Assembly (NCBI GenBank): GCA_964020085.1
Contig: OZ026606.1
Location: 21,822,573 to 21,886,572, forward strand
Origin: Micromussa lordhowensis
Lineage: Eukaryota > Cnidaria > Anthozoa > Scleractinia > Lobophylliidae
Length of the DNA stretch: 64,000 nucleotides
Reading direction: 5' to 3'
Shown: positions 26,501 to 38,294 of the stretch, one piece after another
Layout: each line of letters starts with the position of its first letter
Position numbering within the stretch: position 1 is the first letter of the stretch
Translations under genes and position numbers: made by a program
The notes under the pieces: generated by a model
What the model was told of the DNA's origin: nothing
Seen by the model: only the letters and a program-made list of their open reading frames with translations
The model's database searches: none

Positions 26501-26833
26501 TTGCCGCCGAACCCTCCCGCCTCATGATTGGCCCAGAGCGGAAATATACATAATTCATGCGCAAATAATTAACACCTATTGTTTACTTCTTGTATTATTA
26601 TTGAAATGAAATATTAGCATTGTCCTATTATATCATTATACCCATCAGCCATAATCACGCCTGCGAGGTGTTGTAGCTGTTGAGCCGGTCAACCAGGCAA
26701 ATAACAGAAAGAGGTTGCTCCTTTGAGACCAGTTTGACCGAACTCAGCCTCGCGTGAACAACACAACTCTCCGCCACCGACTGTCAAGACAACCGCTTTA
26801 TTCCGATCAACAACCAAGAGGAGCATAGACAAC

Positions 26834-27664
26834 ATGGGTAAGCAAGATGAAGGACACATTAAGAGACCCATGAACGCGTTTATGGTATGGAGTCGCGGCA
26901 AGAGAAAGCAGTACTCCGCGATAAATCCACGAATGCATAACTCCGAAATCAGCAAGCGACTCGGAGCGGAGTGGAAAATGCTCTCGCAAGAGGAGAAGGA
27001 ACCGTTCGTGGCCGAGGCGAAGCGACTACAGGCAATCCACATCCAAGAACATCCGGACTATAAGTACAAGCCAAAGAGACGCAAACCAAAATCACTGCAG
27101 AAGAAAGAGCTAGCGGCCCCGATGTTTTCACCATACAGCGCCCCAATGATGGCGGTTGATAAATTCTCAACGAATCAATTGCCTCAAACAATAGCTCATT
27201 CAACGGCTTTGTCCGCGGACCCAATGTATTCCAAAATAAATGGAGCAGCAGCGTTTCATCACTCCGTTTCTCCGGGGTATCCAGTGATTTATCCCAACGT
27301 AACCGCAGTTAACAGTCATCATTCAGTCACTCCACCGTCGCGCCAGCTATTCGCTAGCTCCTTGGACACGACACATTCATTCCGTGCCGCGGATGTCATG
27401 AGCCATAACCGAGCGCTCTACACCAGCCAGGCTTTCCAATCGGCACTTCCTTCCCAAATGCAGCAGAGAATTTCCAGTGTCGACGAAACACGCGGAGCGT
27501 CTATCAGCAGTGGCTCATCATCCAGTCCAACTGCTTCGAGCAGTGACGCGCCGACCAAGTCAACCGGCTACACAGTTTCCACTGCCGAACTGAATGGACA
27601 ACGTGTTTGGCAACCACAGCAGGACTTATCCCGGCCAGTTGCATACGTCCCGGTATTGCTTTAA
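26834..27664 (+). CDS. SoxB: SoxB-type HMG-box transcription factor, intronless
   Basis: 276-codon single-exon gene. The HMG box spans residues about 8-86 with the Sox signature [10 protein letters not shown] (11-20) and the minor-groove-binding, helix-forming [15 protein letters not shown] segment. It ends [19 protein letters not shown], as in group B. Residues 24-30 (RKQYSAI) differ from the usual RRKMAQE of bilaterian SoxB. The C-terminal part is Ser/Pro/His-rich, as in Sox transactivation regions, and ends PVAYVPVLL. The lack of introns fits SoxB. ATG at 26834 is chosen because it stands just before the HMG box and follows stops. In animals SoxB factors act in the nucleus in neural and ectodermal fate. 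Subgroup B1 or B2 cannot be settled here. Confidence 0.93.
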   Translation: MGKQDEGHIKRPMNAFMVWSRGKRKQYSAINPRMHNSEISKRLGAEWKMLSQEEKEPFVAEAKRLQAIHIQEHPDYKYKPKRRKPKSLQKKELAAPMFSPYSAPMMAVDKFSTNQLPQTIAHSTALSADPMYSKINGAAAFHHSVSPGYPVIYPNVTAVNSHHSVTPPSRQLFASSLDTTHSFRAADVMSHNRALYTSQAFQSALPSQMQQRISSVDETRGASISSGSSSSPTASSSDAPTKSTGYTVSTAELNGQRVWQPQQDLSRPVAYVPVLL

Positions 27665-30600
27665 ATTTCTTATGTATTTGTGCCACACCTTTTTAATTTA
27701 AGGGTTACGATACAGTGATAGTATAAAATTGAAGACTTGATCATGCGAATGACTCCATGAAACGTCATGTCAACATACGCAACAAGTTTTATTCCGTCAA
27801 GTTTTCTAATCGCGAGCGAAAATCACATTTGCTAGAATGTTTTCGTTAGTTCTTTTCCTTTTCCTTTTGTGTAAAGTTTATTTGCGCCAAAGAGTACATT
27901 AGGAGCATGTGATAATGTGTCTTTTAAACGCCTTTACAGTTTATGCTAGTTGAAGTTCGCATTATTCCTAGCAGCAAATTTCCGTTTCGTACAAAGAACG
28001 CGGGCTTGTGATAAATGCGGTTTAATGAGAAACAATTTCGAGTTTACAATGAATAATGACGTTTTTCTGACAAACGGTACAATAACTCGCTTAATAAAGA
28101 GTAACAACATAAACCTCGCTACAAACACTCAATTTGCTGTAACGGTTTAGGTTGCAGCTCGGGCTGAAAGCCCTAGAATCGCTCAAGCGAAATCGAAAAC
28201 GCCGTTCTAATTTTTTTCTCTTTTAATATATGCACATCAGCGACTGCATACGTATGTTGCGAAGAAACAAGAACACAATTCTCAAATTAATCTTCTCTCG
28301 AAGGAAGTTACACAGAGTCGGCCAGTGATGATGAACTTGATCGTCCGGGCCTTGGCTAACACCACTGCATCGTCTTATATATTCGAACAATACTCTAATC
28401 TCGGGCCTCAAACCAACATTCTGTTTAGTTCATTGTTATGCAAAGATTGTAATTCACTTAATGCGATAAAACAAGTGGCCACGTCAAGACGAAGAACAAA
28501 ACAATTTCTAAATATCTCAGTACAACTTTCTTTTGGTGTGATCAGTGAGTAGATACTAGTGTTTACATAAAGTTCGTCGCCTCTCTCTCAAGCGTACAAG
28601 CCCGCGCTCGGAGTACGAAACAAGCGAAAGATCACCTGAAATATTTATTTTTTTCACTTTTTGCATATTTATAACGGCGGTGTGATCAAACGCTTACATG
28701 TCGTTTGCTACTAAGCTAGCTTCCATTAAGTTAATTTCATCATGATCGAGAACCTAGGAAGGTTACAAAGTTTTTTTGTTCAGATACTTAAGTTAGCAAC
28801 CCGCGAGTAGAGTTCACTTTCACTTTCTTGCCATACTCGCTTTAGGTTATTTCAAATTGTAAATTATAAAGTTTCGAACCCACATGCCAAACGCATGGCA
28901 GAGCAAGACAATTTAATTTATGCTTCAGTTGTCGATTGATTCGCATGCCAGCCTCGATAGGCAGGAAGAAAACGAAACTAGAGGCCAGCAATAAATCAAT
29001 ACGACCGTAACCTTTGAAAGGCAAGTTTATCGAGTTAACCAAAGGCACATATTGTGCAATGCATGAGAGAGCCCAGTATAAACTGAAAGTGATTTATTGA
29101 GTCGCCTTGACTCTGCTAAATTCACTTTACAAATTAATGAGCTCTTTGAGGTGTTGTTGACAGGAGATCGAATGGAGACCTCAACCTTGTACATAGTGAC
29201 CGCGAATATTTACAACGTTAAAATGGATTACAGCTTTGGAAAAAGATGAACTAGTCGAAAAGCCAGCATAATTCTCGCGAAACAACGACTTTCGAACAAT
29301 TGACACAGTTTATTTCTCGAAAGATACCTAATGTTTGTGTAGCTTCAGGCTGTTTCAGTTCAGTTTCTTTTCTTTTCTATACGCGGTATTTAAAAGTATT
29401 GTAAAAATATGTAGGTAAAGTTCATTAACGACGGACAAATTAAAAGTTTTTGCTCTCTTCATTGCAGATTGCCATGAAGAGTAAACTGCGTTTTCCCGCC
29501 CATATTAATTTCGCTTAGCTCTATATTCAACATTCGATAACTAACGTATATCAACACGATTAGTTTTTTGCCTTATACTAAGTTTTGTACCAATTCTTGT
29601 CTGAAATCTGACAGAATCAGACCAAACTCGACTAGGAATAAACGTTTTTTATTATTATTTAGAAAGAAACGTACCACAAATGTGTCATTTCAAGACAATC
29701 CCTTGAAGAAAATTACAAGCTTTAGGGAAATGAAATATATAGTACTAAAACTAGGACAGCCTATATATTATTAGGTACAAACTGTTGAACAAGGATTTGA
29801 AATTTCAAGTTTGTATATGAAAAACCTTTTGTATAAGTTTCATTTTTTTCTGTTCAATACGTAACAAATTATTTAATATCAGAAATATGCTGATATTTGA
29901 AAAGAAGTATGTATAATTCTTATCTGTGTAATATGAAAATAAATAAAAGCGTGCTGTATACATTGTTGGTATTGTATTAGTTATTTTAAATAATCTGCAT
30001 GAACGAGGGGGGAAAAAGGCTCTCAAAGGATCAGCGATCTCTTAACTCCAAGTGAAAATCATTTCAATGGAAACTATTGCCTCAGGCCTTCTCATTTTAG
30101 ATTTAATTTGACTCTTTCGAGAAGGCGTTAAGGTCATTCTAGAATCATACGAGAAAGTTAATCAATGACATCACGGTTTATACAGTTGTTCAAACTCAAC
30201 GCTGTCAAAAGCATCCAATATTTCTTTTTCAAATTCAACGCAATAGAAAATAATACAGAAACGGAGAGCCCAGTTTAAATTTTAAAATGTCTCAAATTGG
30301 AATGTTTTAGATTCGTTTGTTTTCGTTCAGTGTCCATATCATTTCGTTTAGACCTTTAGCTGGAGTTTTCACCAGATTCCAGCAAATTAACTCCAGAGCA
30401 GTTATTGTTTATCGAAGTACCTCAGCTTACCCCTTTACGCCCGAAGACCATCACAATATTGTTCACACTTGACTGAAAAAAGAGGTGCGAAGATCTCAAT
30501 TGCTATGCACTCCATCAACAATAACAACAACAACTTCTTTACTTCTTATTACCATGCAAGCTTTGAACTTTACAAGAACAACCCTCTCTGGTTCCAAGAA

Positions 30601-33600
30601 GAAATTTTGGCTTATTGGTAACAAAAAATTGTTCAAGTTTAAATTGAAATTTTGTCCGCCCACATCAGGGACTTTAATTTTAAGTCACTGGAAGTAGTAA
30701 AGCCCCAAAGCTTTTATTTTTGTTCGCGTTATTCAACAAACAAGGAAATATATTTTGCCTCTTCGCACGTTTTTTAATCACCGCAGAACTTAAAACATTC
30801 TTGTTTTGCAACGTGGGCGTAAATGAACTCCCACCCAGCTCATGACTCCATGTCGGAAACGTATTCATTTGGCTTGTTTTACCAGCCATAAAGCAATTGA
30901 TCTCACGCATTAATTGAGGGACGAAAAAATAAAGTCATGAACGTTAATGCGCGCGCCATCGAGAAATTATTACGAATGTATACAAAGTTTCGTTCCTTTT
31001 CGCGTTTTGTTGTGACAATGCGGTGCAAACGCAAAAGAAAAAAGAAACTAGTGGATCATGGAGGAGTTGTAACAAAAGACAGCTTGACAATACCGGTTAC
31101 CGTAAAGAAAAGCGTAAACAATGCCTTACAACATGTGAAAACAGGGCATTGTAGTGAGAGCATGTTGGGATGCATTGTCATTTTTATTAGCCATGTGGTT
31201 ACACACGGCGTCTTTCAAAGAAGTTTCTTTTGATGCTGGAAGTTTCGCTCGATAATGACGTTGGCTCAAGTTGTGTTATTGTGATCAAACAACCTCCGTC
31301 CCGAATTCATATCTTTATCACGAACAAAGTTCTAGTCTAACTGTGTAATATGTTCATATCTAGCCGGCCAAACTGGGAATTATTACAATAACAACACTTC
31401 ATTCTCTTTCGGACCTTTCGAACGAAATATCTATTTTCAAAAATGTAACAGCTTGGACAATGCCTTCGGAGACAAAGCGGAGTACGAGAGCACGAAAGAA
31501 AGTTGTACTTCCTTTGTCTATCTTGAACTTTTAATAAAGGACACAAGGAACCTTTAATTTTGTTGTTTTTTTGATAATCAGCAATGAAATGCAAGAACCG
31601 GGCCGATAAAGGAAACATTGCGATATCTCTCTTAGATACTAAAAATAATTTGACTACTGCTAAGCTTATAAGACCTTCGCTTCGCGCAACTCTTATCACT
31701 TCATACTTCCTTTTAATTAACTCGAATCGCGACTGTTTAATTAGGTGTTAGCATAAACTTTGAAGAAACTGCGATATTTAACAGCTCGTTATCTGTTGCG
31801 TTAACGACACTTCATTAGCACAGAATTTTCGCCTGAAGTTTATACCTTCACGAGCGCTCACGCCATCATTTGTCATAACACCTTCCGGTAAAGATAACAT
31901 CTTAGGATTTCTTTACGGAGAGACAGAAAGACAAGTAAATTTTAATAAGCAGTTTTGGTAGCAGATAAAACAAAAATAATTTCCCTGTGACAGAAAGCGC
32001 GCGGAGTTTGGTAAACATGGCTTTAATACAGGCAGTCGTCGCACGCGAAGAGATTCTTATTATTTATTAGCAATACGCGTCTCATTTTACAAGTGAACAA
32101 AGAGCCCTAGATAATTGCTTTCGAGAACAACTGTGAGTACAGTTACCGCGTACGAGGTCCTTTGAATCGCGAGCTCTGTCACAATAGCGTGTTGTTTGAA
32201 CTTAACGCACAACAAAAACGCGCTGAATGGGTTTACTTGCAGATAAATTACATATCGCACACTCTGACAGCTTTAATAAACGAGAACAATAGGTCACCTT
32301 CGGACCAACTTAAGCAAACACACATTGCTAAAAAAGTTATTAAAGCTCGTTTTACTATGCGTCTAATCAAATAAAAAACGCTGCTTTCCGTCGCAGGGAC
32401 AAACAAGGCCTGCGCTAAATACAGATCGCACGGAACGCCGTGCAGTCCAGGTGGTAAAATAACATTCAGCCAGTTAATCTAACAGTAGACTTATTGTTTG
32501 TATATGAAGGCTCCACGCCACAACTGTCGAGAACACCGCCAACGCAGCAATCGCTTGTTTTACTTCAACATTATTGTATATTTACAGGGTTAGGCTAGTC
32601 TTAAAAAGTTTCTTCATAAGCCACAAAATAAGAAAGATTACAAATACTTCTAATGAACTACAAAGGTTGATTCTCAGTTCTTGAATCGCCCCAAATGTAC
32701 ACGTTTGTGTGTACAAGTAACATTTATGATTCATTTGACACATTTGCCGAAGTTACCTTGCTAAATTTTCTTAATTTAGTTCAAAAACGTCAACCAATGT
32801 TTTGAGATCTCGGAAGGGATTATAGAAAGATCTGAACAGGTCATAAAAATTTACTAAAAACACTCAGTAACAAGTTTCAAAACATCTCTGGTGTAAATTT
32901 ATTTTCTGCAAAAAGGCATTTGTGAAAAAAAGTACATAACATTTTGAATTATACTTTATATTATATTACAATAAAGCTTGTACACTATCTCTACGCCCAC
33001 TACCAAACACTAATACGGCTGCGATAGGAAGTCTAAAATGAAATAGTTTACCAGTTCTACCCTTGATTAATACTAAGAATCACCTCGTGAATCATGTTTT
33101 TCACTTGTGATCATGTTTATTATGTTGTAACAAATTGTGGAGGAAAAGTGAAGTGTAGTAAATTCTTCGTAACGAGTTTTGTCGACGTAACTTAGACGAT
33201 CACCTCGTGTATACTTAGAATCACCTCGTGAATCGTGTTATTCACTTCAGTGATCATGTTAATTATGTTGTAACAAATTGTGGAGGAAAACTGTGAAGTG
33301 TATTAAATTTTTCGTAACGAGTTTTATCGATGTAACTTGCGCCTGAAATTCCTCGCCCATAGCTGAACTTCCCTCACTGTTTTTATTCAAATCGTCGATG
33401 AAAATCGTCGGTGTATTTAAAAAAAATAAATTTCCAGTAGATGCGAAACAAGGATCTGGATACGCAAAACATTTACAAACACTACCTTTCAGCAGGTCTG
33501 TAAGCAAAAGAAAATAGCAAATTTATCAACCTTTTAAGTAGAAACTTGCAGCCTTCAGTTCCAGAGTTCTTGACGGTGATTGAATGCTATACAAGAAGAA

Positions 33601-33840
33601 TACAGGATCTGACCAGAAACGAAATTCTCCCAAGAGAAATACAAAAAAGGCATGAATATTAGTAGGTAGAATTTCGTTTTTCATCACAAGCTGTTCAGAA
33701 CCAAGCGTCTTTCATACATTAATAAGGTGCAGCCGTGCAGGTCTAATGTTCAAACACACTAAAAACAACGAATCGCAAAGTTTCTTAAAATTTTGAATTA
33801 ACAAGCTATGGCGTTCAAGAGTCTCTCAGGCCCTCGCCGT
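27665..33840. other. AT-rich non-coding region 3' of SoxB
   Basis: About 6 kb of low-repeat, AT-rich sequence with only short ORFs. Possible poly(A) signal aataaa at about 28093. The only structure seen is the tandem duplication at 33071-33342. It continues the low-repeat character of the 5' side and ends at the ACP7 stop codon. Confidence 0.4.
33071..33342. repeat. Direct duplication, ~130-bp unit x2
   Basis: Units about 33071-33195 and 33212-33342 share aatcacctcgtgaatc, gttgtaacaaattgtggagg and cgtaacgagttt in order. The spacer holds a partial third start (cacctcgtgtat). Confidence 0.85.
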
Positions 33841-34022
33841 TTAATATTTCACATCCAGAGGTTTAAACGGTCCATGGTGTTCCTGTGATATCCAAATACT
33901 GTCCGTCACTGAACCATCGTAAGCTTTGATTTGTTCCCAGTAGATATGGGTCGAGTTCACTATCCGCAGCTTGCCATAGCCCGCATTTCCTGGGAACCAC
34001 TCTCGGAAGGCGGACCAAGGAC
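33841..34022 (-). CDS. ACP7: ACP7 left copy exon 8 (C terminus)
   Basis: 182 nt encoding PWSAFREWFPGNAGYGKLRI and HIYWEQIKAYDGSV, stop TAA. This is the C-terminal domain found in animal ACP7. Confidence 0.9.
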
Positions 34023-37000
34023 CTACCATAAGATTCAATTTCAGTAGGGAAAATATATAGCGGGCAATTGCTGGCAATTGCAAATGGAAACTAGAAAAAG
34101 TTATATCGAGCTGTCTACCCCGAAACCTTCGTGAAACCGTGAACTAGCTAAGGGTACGAGAGTGTCTGGCGTCGTTTTAGTCGAAATAAAGATGCACGAC
34201 GATTCCTACAATCCCGCTAAAACTAAAAACTGTTCAAATTGCAATGGACCTGCAGTAGTATCGAGTTTCAAGGTGAGGTAGTTCCTTATTTTATGCTGAA
34301 TTTTACTTTTCGCTAGAAACCCGAGGGCAGGTAAGATTTTCTGCCATGTTCTGGACTCCTTTAAGTTAGTTATCGGTAGAAAACTAACTAAACTCCAAAC
34401 TAACGTCCAGTAAGAGAATCGAAGCCATTTTTCTACCGTTGAAGAAACCTGCGTCACAAAGACGAGTTGCGCCAAGCAGCGTTTTGACATTTGCACTGGT
34501 ATTAAAAGCAGCATGACAGAGATCTTGACCCAAACGCGAATGAGTGCAGATCCTATGTGCCGTTAATTTAACATGACTGTTTCCAGGCAAATCAGAGCGA
34601 TTTTATATCTTTGTGCTGCGCTGCCTGGATGATTATCAATATGCTACACCAAATGAACAACTCTGTATTCAGTTGCAGTAGCTGATATTGAAGTTTGTGG
34701 CTGTTTGACGTACAAGCAAGTCTGGTATAGGGTAGGGGCTTTTGTGGCTTGTCCAAAGTAGGGTTGCAAAATCATGGTCTAGTATAAGGTATGGTTTCAG
34801 TATTACGGCGGCACACCCCCACCCAAAGATTTCAGGAGTTTCCCACAGGGTTTCCATCTTTTAGGTGTACTTTTAACTTTCCTAAGCTAAGAACACTCCC
34901 TTGTGTAACCACTACATTACACTACCTCTTGGTCCCAACATTGGATTCACACATATTCCATAAGCCTCGTTACAGCCGGCCGCGCCGGATATCACGTGGA
35001 CTGGGGCCTTGGGATTGGTGTAGTTATGAGCCGTCACGGTATCGTTGAAGACTGGCCAGAGGCGCTCGTACGAGTGCTCATGCGCTTCAATGATCAAATC
35101 CACACCGTACTGGAAAAACAACGGCTCGAGGCTAGACATAAAAAAACAGAAAAGCTAGTCACCGCAATTACCAATGATCTGTTTAGTTTAGCTAAATGCA
35201 TCTGTAGTGCAGCTTAACAATTAGTTCAATAACTGATTTGACGAGTTCAGGCTACAAGACAGAACAGAGGAATTTGGTCACACCCCTTCTCTCGTTACAT
35301 GTTTATCCACACTTGCGTCTCGTAAGATGTTTCCCGCACTGGTGCCTCGTTACGTGCTTAGTTTGGGTCTCCAAAGGGATGTTTACCGCGATTGTCTCCA
35401 GCAACAAGCTTCCCCACACCTCCCACACCTGCTTTGTTTCCCATTATATGTGTTTTTTTCCGCGCTTGCATTCCATGTTTTCCCGCGCTTGTTTCCCGTG
35501 ACATACTTTTTCCCGTCCTGGAATCCCGTTAAACTTTTAGTCCCCGCTCTTGCTACCCGTTACTTGCCTGCCTTAACATGTTTTCCCACCCTTGTCTCTG
35601 TTTTCTCCTTTCCTAGGCTTGTGTCCCGTTACATGATATGCTATTGTGGTGGATACGAAGCTATCTATATAAATAATTACGGAATATACGCAGTACGGGT
35701 TTTCCTTTACTACGGCCCGTCAGCAACTCGACAAAAAGCAAGCCCTGAAAGTCCGTCACAAACGTTTTCCCTCCCTTAGAGGTGACTATATACCAACGTC
35801 GTGTATAAAATTCCCTGTACAAATTGTTCGTGGTGTTATATCGGGGAAACCGGCAGAGCTTTCAAAACCCGGAAAAAAGAACATTTGAGAAACACCAAAA
35901 CTGTGGCTAAAGGTTCTAGAATTGCTAATCACGCCTGGTCCAACAACCACGCCATTGATTTTGAAAACGCGTTAATTATTGACAAAGGCACTTTTAGAAC
36001 CAGAAAAAACATTAGAACCATGGCATACCAGAGTTACACCTAACGCAGATAACAATTCTTGTCCGTTACCTGGGCAATACAACATTCTTTTTAACAAACA
36101 TCCATAATTATTATTCAACAAATTGTAACACTATCCAAATATGGTCATGATGCTCTCGATATCTGTCATCCGTTGGTAACAGATATGCGGCGGTATACGT
36201 AGCTTCGTACGTGGGAAGAAAAAGTGAAGTGAGAAAATGTCGACAGAGGGATTTACAAGGATTTAGGCTGTTTTGCTATCAATTTGTAAAATAATAAAAC
36301 AATTATCCTGCTCAATCTCGCGGAATATCGTCTGATTTTAGCCGACTCGGCCTACGGCCTCGTCGGCTAAGTATCAGACGATATTCCGCGCGATTTTGCA
36401 GGATAATTGTTAATTATTTGCATTTTTATTATTTCACAATTCACGGTTTTTATTCAAATTTTCTCATCGCTTTCTTATCATTCATTTTACCCATCAAAGA
36501 CTGACTACAGTACAGGCAGTCGAAAGCTCGTAGTTTCTAATCCTTCTAGCCAGAGATCGCTTTTAAATTTCAACCATTATTATTATCATTATCATCGTCA
36601 TCTTCATCATCATCATCATCATTTACAGTTCACGATCTTGGGAAATTGATTGCGTACTTTATGTTGCCAGTTTCGTAGGACTAGAAGACAAGGCTATAAA
36701 ACAATTAGCGCAACTTCAAACCGGGAGAAAACGTTTTAAGGCAAAACGCTTCCAAAACACGTTGGAGGTTTTAATTATGCTTACAACGGAGGGGTTCACT
36801 TCCGTCAAGACAAAAAAACTGAACACCTCACCTGTGCCTGACGACAGACTTGAGCGTTGTGCAGTCATCTCTGTCAATGTTGGAGCAGTACATGGGTCTG
36901 TGACCAAACGCAACGATCCATGGCCGCTTGGCTCGGTTCGCGGGTTTGTTTGCCTCCTTGAGGTCGTTTGTTAGCCATTCTAGCTGATCCTGGATCGGAC

Positions 37001-38260
37001 CTTTAGTGAAGTATGCTTCGGAAGAGTAGCTGTTATGATGTGAAAAGCAAGGAAGATGGATAGTGAAACCCTTCACATTACTGGCAATAAACAATTATCT
37101 TGCGAAATCGTACAATATTAAATCGCGTGATACTTGATGCCAACTGCCCGCTACAAATCGTCGAACGTAAGTTAGTCTTCAACTAGCAAGGCACTGGGTT
37201 AAGTGGGCTAAAGTCAGATAACATTTCGCGAGGTTGTGGAGGCCAGTTGTTTAATTGTTCAACAAATTACAGCAAAATAATTTGAGCTTATGTAAGATGT
37301 CACCGAGTTTCCTTGAGTTCACTTTCATGGACCGCATGATATCAACATTATGTGCTGATCACAGATAACAAAGGATTTCTTGACGGTATATGGTATCCTA
37401 ACAATTTGTTGAAAAATTCGTTGAACAATATTTGTTGCAGTGATGGTTTTTTATACCAAGCCATGAGATAAAAATTCCACTGAATCGGCAGTCGGTATCC
37501 AGATATCAATTCCTTGCAGATGTCAATCTACATGGCTAACTGGACTGCCTCTACCAGCGGAGATTTTGAAAAAAATTATGTACCATAAAGGGCACTTGTT
37601 TACAAACAGCCCAATTCTCGACATAGCTTGTGTCGAAATCATTTCCTGAGTATTTCGTGAAAATTAAGTTTCTTTCTCCCTCCAAAATCCCCTTGGTATC
37701 CGCTCGGATTGTAATTACATGGTGCAAGCGGTGAACCATTTTACTCTTGAGGGGGTTAGGTGGGGGCTGATTTTGAAAAAAAAAAAAACAATCCTGCAAG
37801 CATACTTGTACCAAAAAAAAATTCATGCACACGACCACTGCCAAAAAAAATTCACGCACGTTCGTTGAGACAAAACAAGCATGTTATAAGGAGAAAACAT
37901 TTCATGCATAAACACGTCCCGAGAAAAATATTTCTCAGTGCTGAAAGGTTTTGAAAAAATCGTGCCTGTACCAAATCACCCTCCCCTCCCCCCCTCAAAA
38001 GCCAAAACTCCCACCCCTAATGGTAATCCTGAGTGTGTACGAACTAACCTGATAAAGTGCACTCTGGCGATGTCGAAGCTGTACCACATTCTATTCAATG
38101 CCATAGGCCATTCAAGCTGCGGCATGGAAAATCTGTACCGGTAATGACTGAAGTTGAAGGGAATTTCTGTAGCAACAACGAAGACACAAAAATTGATCTG
38201 ATAAGTGTATTTTAAATACTACCAATTAGTTTTCCTTAAAAGCCCCTCCTCGAAAATCGT

Positions 38261-38294
<34 letters not shown>

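Larger units (their letters stand above)
12511..26833. other. Long AT-rich non-coding region 5' of SoxB
   Basis: About 14 kb with no exon I can support and few dispersed repeats, unlike both flanks. Local structures are listed separately (13277, 15172, 18610, 20182). The setting fits a regulatory landscape for the neighbouring SoxB gene, but no individual enhancer can be called by eye. Confidence 0.4.
34023..36831. other. ACP7 left introns 7 and 6: content
   Basis: Besides exon 7 this holds a degenerate minisatellite (35270-35640), a Penelope-like fragment (35798-36130), a foldback (36299-36410) and a TCA-rich microsatellite (about 36576-36622). Intron 7 (34023-34925) has overlapping minus-strand ORFs with no family I know. 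Confidence 0.5.

Noticed and set aside
35270..35640. CRISPR-like array
   Set aside because: Units are imperfect and contiguous without spacers, and the genome is eukaryotic; it is a minisatellite.
35327..35779. 150-codon ORF in ACP7 intron 6
   Set aside because: It follows the degenerate minisatellite, and its sequence is the repeat unit translated.
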